Both the position numbers and the translations under genes were made by a program. The notes beneath the pieces were generated by a model. The model saw only the letters and a program-made list of their open reading frames with translations. It made no database searches and had not been told where the DNA came from. A stretch of DNA of 8,369 nucleotides, taken from positions 1-8,369 of the forward strand of contig JAFAPF010000439.1 of the NCBI GenBank assembly GCA_019247245.1, written 5' to 3'. The DNA comes from Rubrobacter sp. Lineage in GTDB: Bacteria > Actinomycetota > Rubrobacteria > Rubrobacterales > Rubrobacteraceae. Shown piece by piece: positions 1 to 5,097 of this stretch (within the stretch, counting starts at the first letter, position 1; each line of letters starts with the position of its first letter).

Positions 1-1
1 T

Positions 2-373
2 GCCGCACTCTTGGCGTACGTGAAAGGCGACGCGCGTACGAGACGCCACCTCTTGGTGCGGATGATACGGGATCTCAGGCTCCGCGGGTTCGGCAGGATC
101 GAAGCGGTCGCTAGCGACCTCGGGCTACCACAGCATGTCCCGACACGGTTTCTGTTGGAGAGCGGTTGGAAGCCAGTACGCTGGGGCCAGCGTGCGGGGC
201 GTCCCTACACGCTGATGCGCACCGACTTTGGAAGCATTGTCGAGGTCGGGGAACTAGCCCGCACGTTTGTGGGACGGGTTAAGCTGCCGATACTTAAGAC
301 GCCGATGCCTCAAGGTACTCCGGCATCTGCCCTCGCATCTGTAGCGGTCAAGGCGTCAGAACAGCGGTCTTAA
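2..373 (+). CDS. Unrecognised protein, possible winged-helix fold, 5' end uncertain (may be partial)
   Basis: I do not recognise this protein. The frame is open to the left edge of the window, so the start may lie outside it; internal candidates are TTG at 11, GTG at 20 and ATG at 62, none with a visible Shine-Dalgarno sequence. It ends with TAA at 371-373. The product is basic. After a helical stretch (RRHLLVRMIRDLRLRGFG) comes a segment that could be a helix-turn-helix (IEAVASDLGLPQHVPTRFLL), followed by a short strand-rich part (GWKPVRW, RPYTLMR) that could be a wing. That suggests a DNA-binding winged helix, but only weakly. The C-terminal 35 residues look low in order and rich in Ala, Pro and Ser. 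The last 26 bases overlap the 3' end of the convergent operon. It could be the tail of a larger protein, or a spurious frame. Confidence 0.4.
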   Translation, partial: AALLAYVKGDARTRRHLLVRMIRDLRLRGFGRIEAVASDLGLPQHVPTRFLLESGWKPVRWGQRAGRPYTLMRTDFGSIVEVGELARTFVGRVKLPILKTPMPQGTPASALASVAVKASEQRS

Positions 374-866
374 TGGCCGAAGCGCCTCCAGGGGTCGTGG
401 CCCTGACCTCTAGCATCTCCCGATCTTCTGGCAGCACAGCTCTTGGGCCAACCTCGCTGTTCTCGTCAGGGGTTGGTGGAGAAAGATCGATCTCGAACTC
501 GACGGTCGCTACCTCCTTTGGCGCCACGTTTTCCGTAGTCGCCCAGTAGTAACGCGTACCAGGCCTAGTGGTGTTCTCGGAAGCAACAACGAGCGCAAGG
601 TTTACTATAGGAAGCTCCTCATCATCACCGTTCTCCACGTCTACAGCAAGCCTTTGGTCAGGGCCCATCTTCAGTTCTTCCAACCGATCTTGGGGGAGCT
701 TCAGCACGAGAGCGGGACCCGGGGACCCGGGAGCCGAGGGATCGGTTTGGGGGATGGGGTCGCTAGTCACCGGAACACCGCCGAGGCTGGCGAGCAGTAA
801 GAACGCACTGGCAGTCGCCAAAACGGCTACCGATGCGCCCAGAATCCCCAGAGCGAGGCCTCTCAA
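348..866 (-). CDS. Small membrane-anchored or secreted protein with a predicted beta-rich extracytoplasmic domain
   Basis: A 172-residue protein of unknown function, last gene of the two-component operon. Residues about 4-29 form a hydrophobic signal or anchor segment (LALGILGASVAVLATASAFLLL). There is no cysteine anywhere, so it is not a lipoprotein. Residues 31-52 are a Pro/Ser/Gly-rich linker. Residues about 53-172 alternate short strand-like stretches (PALVLKL, RLAVDV, IVNLALVV, VATVEFEIDL, MLEVRATT), which fits an immunoglobulin-like or CARDB-like beta sandwich outside the membrane; that fold is inference. The start is TTG at 866, overlapping the TGA of the upstream beta-propeller gene as TTGA. 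Purine-rich AAGGGG and GAGG lie just upstream, and the overlap points to translational coupling. The context suggests an accessory envelope protein of the sensor system. Confidence 0.8.
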   Translation of the reverse strand: MRGLALGILGASVAVLATASAFLLLASLGGVPVTSDPIPQTDPSAPGSPGPALVLKLPQDRLEELKMGPDQRLAVDVENGDDEELPIVNLALVVASENTTRPGTRYYWATTENVAPKEVATVEFEIDLSPPTPDENSEVGPRAVLPEDREMLEVRATTPGGASAIKTAVLTP

Positions 867-2203
867 CCCTCAGATCCCCTTCTGCTGCCAGTGAGATTCT
901 CTACCGGCACCTCATAGAGGTTGTAGAAGGCAGACGAGAGGCTCTTCGCTGGGTCGTCGTATACCTCGGTGCCATAGAAGGCGCCGCGGGCGACAAGCAC
1001 CACGGAGCGGCCATTCGGGAACCAGGCGAGGTCGCGGGGGTTGGTCTTTATTTCCATGTTTTGATTGGCTGTGGCTACTCCCAAGGTGTCCGAAGTGACG
1101 TCCAAGACGTATAGGTTAGTCGGGGAGCCAGGGTTCCTGCGACCCACAACCGCCAATCGGTCCCCGTCCGGCGAGACACTGATGCTTGAGGCTACAAAAC
1201 CTTCGCCGACGCTGCGTACCAGCTCAGGGATACCCGAGTCTTCTGGCACACGGTAGAGGGCGTACAAAGTCGTGTCCCTGTTGTGCTCTACTTCGGCGGT
1301 GTCAACCTTACTAGCCACGAAGTAGACACCTCTAGAGGTCCACTGAGGTGCCCCCAGAATCTCCATCCCCTTCGGCAGACTGGCCAAGCTAGTGGCTTGG
1401 CCCTCCGAGAATCGGTAAACCTGTATCTCGTATCGGCCTGTCCCCTGATCCTCGGTGGCTCGGCTCCCCGTCTCGTCTACATCGCGCTGTACAGCCAGGA
1501 CTAGCTGGCTTCCGTCCGGCGAGACGGATAGACTGGTGACGTAGCCCTCAATGTTGTCTAGATAAACCTTTGGGGGCTCCTCCAAGCCCCCTAGAATCAT
1601 CGGCCTACTCCTCAACGGCTCCTCGGGAGACTCTGCCGCAGGGGGGGATGTTACTACGGCGGCAAAAACGGCCTGGCTGCCAGGTGCCGCACCCGTGGCC
1701 CCGATTCTATCGTCGAGCGTGCGAATGTTAGAGTAGTCCTCTGGCGGCGCAACGAAGAGTGAGCTTAGAGCGGGTTTCGTCTCCACGCCCTGGGTTTGTG
1801 TTTCGTTTTTCGAAGCGGAAACTGCCAGGCTTCCATCGGGGAGCCACTCAGCACTCTCGGCACCGAGGTCGCTCGCGGTTCTGCGGCGGAAGTCCTGGCT
1901 GTAAAGTGGCTTTTCGACCGCATAACCGTCGAGGATAAAGGCCACTCTATCACCGGAGGGGTTGACGCGCGGCGAGCTCTTGTTACCGGGTCCGAAGCTT
2001 AAGGTGCGCACTCCCGAACCGAGGCTGAAGCCTGCAGTCAGCCCTACTGACGTAGGGGGTATTACGACTACCTCCTGAGCGTCCTCCGAGAGGAGCCCAC
2101 ATCCGGTTGGTGCAAGCACCGCGACGAAAGCGAGCATTAGCGCCACTGAGAAGAGTTGCTTGACGGATGCCAAGACTCCTTGAGAAGCATTGCTAAAGTG
2201 CAT
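863..2203 (-). CDS. LpqB-like beta-propeller lipoprotein (probable) of the two-component operon
   Basis: A 446-residue exported protein. The N-terminus has a long hydrophobic signal (residues 17-31) followed by APTGCG, with Cys35 as the likely lipidated residue; Pro at -3 makes this lipobox weak. The rest carries repeated TolB/PD40-type propeller motifs: RVNPSGDRVAFI (79-90), AEWLPDGSLAVSA (118-130), LSVSPDGSQLVLA (225-237), ISVSPDGDRLAVVG (341-354) and LAWFPNGRSVVLVARG (392-407). This resembles the C-terminal propeller of actinobacterial LpqB, the lipoprotein encoded after MtrAB that modulates the MtrB kinase. At 446 residues it is shorter than typical LpqB (about 580), and I see no GerMN domain before the propeller. 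The ATG at 2203 lies inside the end of the kinase gene (11-base overlap) and has no strong Shine-Dalgarno sequence. AAGGAG further in sits only two bases before an in-frame TTG (2173), too close to be convincing. Function as a kinase modulator is inferred from position. Confidence 0.85.
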   Translation of the reverse strand: MHFSNASQGVLASVKQLFSVALMLAFVAVLAPTGCGLLSEDAQEVVVIPPTSVGLTAGFSLGSGVRTLSFGPGNKSSPRVNPSGDRVAFILDGYAVEKPLYSQDFRRRTASDLGAESAEWLPDGSLAVSASKNETQTQGVETKPALSSLFVAPPEDYSNIRTLDDRIGATGAAPGSQAVFAAVVTSPPAAESPEEPLRSRPMILGGLEEPPKVYLDNIEGYVTSLSVSPDGSQLVLAVQRDVDETGSRATEDQGTGRYEIQVYRFSEGQATSLASLPKGMEILGAPQWTSRGVYFVASKVDTAEVEHNRDTTLYALYRVPEDSGIPELVRSVGEGFVASSISVSPDGDRLAVVGRRNPGSPTNLYVLDVTSDTLGVATANQNMEIKTNPRDLAWFPNGRSVVLVARGAFYGTEVYDDPAKSLSSAFYNLYEVPVENLTGSRRGSEG

Positions 2204-4121
2204 AGTTGTTTACAGAGCGGGGGAGAGGAGCTTTGGGAAGTCGGACATCGAACGTAGAGCCTACACCTACTTCGCTACTAACAGAGAGGTGCCCACCGTG
2301 CAGCTCGACTATCTGCTTGCTGATAGCGAGTCCTAGCCCACTGCCTCCGGTAGTCCGTGAGCGATCCTTGTTGACCCGGTAGAATCGATCGAACAGGTTC
2401 GGGAGATCCTCTTCAGGAATACCGACCCCTGTGTCCGAGACGCGCACCGTCGCGAAGTCAGGGTCTTCCAGTACGCATACACCCACTCGTGCGCCAGGGT
2501 CGGAGTACTTGATCGCGTTGTCGAGAAGGTTGAGCAAGACCTGATAGATCTTCTGCGCGTCGCAAAGGCAGCGGTGTTCAACGCTGGAGATCCCGTCTTC
2601 AGTATCATAGCGAAGCTCGATGCCGAATCTCTTAGCTTTGGTTTCGATGCTTTCCAGGGCGTTTCTTATAACCTCGTCTAGGTCGGTCGGCGCTGCCTCC
2701 AGAGCGTACTGACGGGAATCTATCTGGGCGAGGGTGAGAAGTTCCTCAACCATTCCTCTAATGCGCTTGAGCTCTTGATCAGCAAGCTCTAAGGCCCGAT
2801 GCTCCAAAGGGTCCAGCCTGTCCCGCGCCCGTCCCATGAGATCCACAGCACTCTGTATCGTCGTCAAAGGTGTGCGTAACTCGTGGGAGATATCCGAGAC
2901 GAAGTCGGTCTTAGCCTTCTCTAACGACCTATGCTCGGATATATCTCGCACCGCCAAGATGGCCCCACCGGCCACAGGATCATCGTTGATGGAGCTTTTC
3001 GTATGTCCATCTCCTTCGTAGGTATTCATACGGGCGGCGTAAGCCCAATAGGTCTTCTCGCCGACCTCTACCTCCCGGACAGCGCTGCCGGTGGCAAAGG
3101 CTTCGCGCAGGCAGGTGAGGATGCCTGTGGGTACTCCAAGCTCTGAGATTCGGTACCCGAAGGAGGCCGGTTCAACGCCGAGCATCTGGGCAGCCGCGGG
3201 GTTGACCATCGTCACGTGTTCTTCGGTATCGGTAGCGATGATCGCCTCTGGAGAGGCCCCCAAAACGGCCTCCAAGCGAGATTTTTGGTGCTGCAGCTCA
3301 CCCACGTAGTGTTGGAGTTCTTCAGCCATATAGTTGAAGGCTCGAGCCATCTGACCAAGCTCGTCATTGCTCTTTACAGGCACGAAGCTGTAGTCGCCGG
3401 AGGCCACCCGAATCGCCGCGTCGCGAGTCTCGGAGAGTGGCCGCGAGATCTGGCGTGCCAGGATCAAGCTTCCCAATCCAGCCAAAAGCACGCTCATCCC
3501 GATGGCTCCAAGGATGCCGTACCTAAGGAAAGCTAACGTCTTTTTCAATCCGTCCTCGGGAGATTCGTACACGAGTGTACCTTGTACGGTCCCGTCTGTT
3601 CCCGAGAGCGGCCAGATGGCTACATGGCGCGGAGAACCACCTCCGAATGTGCCACTGTCCAACGATACGAGTCGACCCTCGCCTCGCGAAGATTTTTTGG
3701 CCTTCTCCAAAACCTCCTCGTTGAGGCTGAGCCGCTCGTAGGCTTCATCCGGAGACACAGGACGGCCCGTACTGTCCCTGGCGGCCAAAGGCTTTCCATC
3801 TGTACCTACGTAGAGCACCCCAAGCCCTGTTGGGTCGGCCACCGACCGAACTAGCTCCTCAGCATAGGTTTCAGGAGTGGGAAAGGCCCCATTCTTGGGA
3901 TCGCGTAGGGCCTCCAGGAATACCCCAGCACCTGCGTTTGCCGTGCGCGAGCGCTGGATTAGCGAGGCGGTCTCTTCCTCGAATAGCCTATTTTCCGCAA
4001 AGTAATAAAATGCGAGCCCAATTACGAGGCTCGTCGTTGCCGAAATACCGACAAGCGCAGCGAATACGCGTGCTCTGAAGGAGAGCGGCAAGTGGTGCTT
4101 TTTACGGCCTCTCTTAACCAC
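2193..4121 (-). CDS. Membrane sensor histidine kinase with HAMP and PAS domains (MtrB/WalK/PhoR type)
   Basis: A 642-residue kinase expected to phosphorylate the response regulator encoded just upstream. Domain order: basic cytoplasmic N-terminus; TM1 about 18-41; extracytoplasmic sensor about 42-195; TM2 about 199-222; HAMP about 223-272; PAS about 282-396 (PEAIIATDTEEHVTMVNPAA); HisKA with SHELRTPLT and phospho-acceptor His413; ATPase domain with N box NLLDNAIKYS (Asn535), G1 DTGVGIP (563-569), F box FDRF (577-580) and G2 GGSGLGLA (592-599). All catalytic motifs are intact. The GTG start at 4121 is supported by AGGGG eight bases upstream. The gene follows the regulator by 78 bases, and its 3' end overlaps the lipoprotein gene. 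Operon order matches mtrA-mtrB-lpqB, but mycobacterial MtrB lacks a PAS domain, so the architecture is closer to WalK or PhoR. About 20 polar residues (366-385) look like a loop insertion in the PAS region. The signal sensed is unknown. Confidence 0.95.
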   Translation of the reverse strand: MVKRGRKKHHLPLSFRARVFAALVGISATTSLVIGLAFYYFAENRLFEEETASLIQRSRTANAGAGVFLEALRDPKNGAFPTPETYAEELVRSVADPTGLGVLYVGTDGKPLAARDSTGRPVSPDEAYERLSLNEEVLEKAKKSSRGEGRLVSLDSGTFGGGSPRHVAIWPLSGTDGTVQGTLVYESPEDGLKKTLAFLRYGILGAIGMSVLLAGLGSLILARQISRPLSETRDAAIRVASGDYSFVPVKSNDELGQMARAFNYMAEELQHYVGELQHQKSRLEAVLGASPEAIIATDTEEHVTMVNPAAAQMLGVEPASFGYRISELGVPTGILTCLREAFATGSAVREVEVGEKTYWAYAARMNTYEGDGHTKSSINDDPVAGGAILAVRDISEHRSLEKAKTDFVSDISHELRTPLTTIQSAVDLMGRARDRLDPLEHRALELADQELKRIRGMVEELLTLAQIDSRQYALEAAPTDLDEVIRNALESIETKAKRFGIELRYDTEDGISSVEHRCLCDAQKIYQVLLNLLDNAIKYSDPGARVGVCVLEDPDFATVRVSDTGVGIPEEDLPNLFDRFYRVNKDRSRTTGGSGLGLAISKQIVELHGGHLSVSSEVGVGSTFDVRLPKAPLPRSVNNYAL

Positions 4122-4199
4122 TTGACAATCCCCTGGCGCGCTTGCAAACGTCGATGCTGGCGCTGAAGAAGGTGGGGCCGAGGGCGTGCACGTGTAGCC

Positions 4200-4925
4200 C
4201 TAGGCGCTCTTGGAGGAATCGTTCGCCAGTAGGCGGGCCGCCCGGTAACCGACGCTCGGAACGGTCTGGATGATGCGAGGCGCCCTGGGATCGTGCTCAA
4301 CCTTGGCGCGCAGTCTGGAGATGTGAACATCGATATAACGACTCGCCAGGTAGTGTGACCCCGTCGAAACGGCTTCGGACATCTGAGCCCGTGTGAAGGC
4401 CCGACCCGGACGCTTCAAGAGGAGCGCAAGTATCTTGAACTCCGTAGGGGTTAGCTCTAGAGGCTCGCCGTTTTTAGTCACTGTGTAGCCGTTAGGGTCG
4501 AGCTCTAAGGGACCAAGCTTCAAGGTTCCGTCTCGGTTTCTGCCTTCTTGCCGCCCGAATCTTCTTAAAATGGCCCGGATGCGTGCTAAGAGCTCCTTGG
4601 TGTCGAAAGGTTTGGTGATGTAGTCGTCCGCTCCAAGCTCCAAGCCTACGACTTTATCGACCGACTGGCTCTTTGCCGTGAGCATTACTACCGGAACATC
4701 GCTCTTTTCACGGATCTTCTTCAGCACCTCGAAACCGCTAATCTTGGGCAGCATGACGTCTAAGACCACAAGATCCAATCGCTCGCGCCCAAGCTCCTGT
4801 AAGGCCTCCATCCCTTCGACTGCCGTTACTACCCGATACCCCTCCGACGAGAGTACAATGGACATGACCTCCAATAGTGCCGCGTCGTCGTCGACCAGTA
4901 AAATCGTCTCTTCCAAAAACCCCAT
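4200..4925 (-). CDS. OmpR/PhoB-family response regulator, MtrA-like
   Basis: A 241-residue DNA-binding response regulator, partner of the downstream kinase. The receiver domain (about 7-122) has the acidic triad Asp12-14, phospho-acceptor Asp56 (VVLDVMLP), Thr83 (MLTAK) and Lys105 (ITKPF). The winged-helix effector domain covers about 135-232 (LELTPTEFKILALLL, then SRYIDVHISRLRAKVE). The receiver start (VDDDAALLEVMSIVLSSEGY) is close to MtrA as I recall it, and the operon order supports that assignment, but I leave the symbol blank because MtrA, WalR and PhoP are hard to separate by eye. In the wing the usual TVRGVGY reads TVPSVGY, which may alter DNA contacts. The ATG at 4925 directly abuts GAGGAGGT, too close for normal initiation. 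TTG at 4916, four codons in and about nine bases from the Shine-Dalgarno, gives MEETILLVDDD and may be the true start. It is transcribed divergently from dnaK. Confidence 0.95.
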   Translation of the reverse strand: MGFLEETILLVDDDAALLEVMSIVLSSEGYRVVTAVEGMEALQELGRERLDLVVLDVMLPKISGFEVLKKIREKSDVPVVMLTAKSQSVDKVVGLELGADDYITKPFDTKELLARIRAILRRFGRQEGRNRDGTLKLGPLELDPNGYTVTKNGEPLELTPTEFKILALLLKRPGRAFTRAQMSEAVSTGSHYLASRYIDVHISRLRAKVEHDPRAPRIIQTVPSVGYRAARLLANDSSKSA

Positions 4926-4934
4926 ACCTCCTCG
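4926..4934 (-). promoter_or_regulatory. Shine-Dalgarno of the response-regulator gene that argues for an internal TTG start
   Basis: On the minus strand the sequence reads GAGGAGGT immediately followed by ATG at 4925. A spacing of 0-1 base is too short for efficient initiation. The next start-like codon in frame, TTG at 4914-4916, is nine bases past GAGGAGGT and keeps the whole receiver domain. Confidence 0.6.
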
Positions 4935-4972
4935 AAAAACTGCCGGGTTCCCCGCTCCGACAGCTCAACCCG
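4935..4972 (-). other. Weak stem-loop followed by five U in the response-regulator mRNA leader
   Basis: In the minus-strand transcript CGGGUU (4972-4967) can pair with AACCCG (4949-4944) around a 17-base loop. Four bases later there are five U (4939-4935), then the Shine-Dalgarno sequence. The layout resembles a weak attenuator or leader structure, but the stem has only six base pairs with a large loop, so it could be chance. Confidence 0.25.
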
Positions 4973-4987
4973 CGCTCGCAAATTCCC

Positions 4988-4993
4988 ATTATA
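4988..4993 (-). promoter_or_regulatory. Probable -10 box of the response-regulator operon
   Basis: The minus strand reads TATAAT here, a perfect -10 hexamer about 63 bases before the annotated ATG, which would place transcription start near 4981. No good -35 hexamer sits at 16-18 bases (GGGCCC occupies the 17-base position). TTGCAC occurs 23 bases upstream, too far. An activator may be needed, or the -35 is degenerate. Confidence 0.5.
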
Positions 4994-5024
4994 CTCCCAG
5001 TCTTGTTCTTGGGCCCGTGCAAAA

Positions 5025-5045
5025 CTTGAATGTGATACACTCAAA
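5025..5045. promoter_or_regulatory. HAIR operator (HspR-associated inverted repeat) at the dnaK promoter
   Basis: CTTGAAT, a 7-base spacer, then ACTCAAA. This matches the HAIR consensus CTTGAGT-N7-ACTCAAG at 12 of 14 arm positions with exactly the expected spacer. HAIR is the binding site of HspR, the MerR-family repressor of dnaK operons in Streptomyces, Mycobacterium and some other bacteria, which uses DnaK as co-repressor. Here it covers the -35 hexamer and most of the promoter spacer, so a bound repressor would block RNA polymerase. hspR itself is not in the window. Confidence 0.85.
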
Positions 5046-5054
5046 TTTTATAAT
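5026..5054 (+). promoter_or_regulatory. dnaK operon promoter, housekeeping sigma type
   Basis: -35 TTGAAT (5026-5031), spacer of 17 bases, -10 TATAAT (5049-5054). Predicted transcription start is near 5061, leaving a leader of about 37 bases before the dnaK ATG. This is a strong vegetative-type promoter held down by the overlapping HAIR operator rather than a heat-shock sigma promoter. Confidence 0.8.
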
Positions 5055-5061
5055 CTGTATA

Positions 5062-5068
5062 ACTCAAA
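5062..5068 (+). promoter_or_regulatory. Extra HAIR half-site just downstream of the predicted dnaK transcription start
   Basis: ACTCAAA followed by T, an exact repeat of the right arm of the HAIR element 23 bases earlier. The matching left arm, expected at 5048-5054, is occupied by the -10 region and fits CTTGAGT at only 3 of 7 positions. It may be a secondary HspR contact or a remnant of a second operator. Confidence 0.4.
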
Positions 5069-5097
5069 TGTTGGATTACCTCTAGAGAAGGAGCCGT

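Noticed and set aside
304..327. GATGCC/GGCATC inverted repeat as a terminator for the minus-strand operon
   Set aside because: The stem has only 6 base pairs, the loop is 12 bases, and no T-run follows on the minus strand.
389..405. CAGGG/CCCTG inverted repeat as a terminator for the left-end plus-strand frame
   Set aside because: Only a 5-base stem, no T-run, and it lies inside the coding region of the convergent small membrane protein.
4022..4330. A 102-codon minus-strand frame spanning the regulator-kinase junction
   Set aside because: It overlaps both real genes in another frame, its translation is Arg/Pro-rich without domain features, and the kinase GTG has its own Shine-Dalgarno sequence.
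5017..5022. TTGCAC on the minus strand as the -35 of the response-regulator promoter
   Set aside because: It is 23 bases from the -10 TATAAT, too far for a standard promoter.
4926..5097. Searched for a CIRCE element (HrcA operator) at the dnaK promoter
   Set aside because: No TTAGCACTC-N9-GAGTGCTAA-like sequence is present; the repeat found fits HAIR instead.
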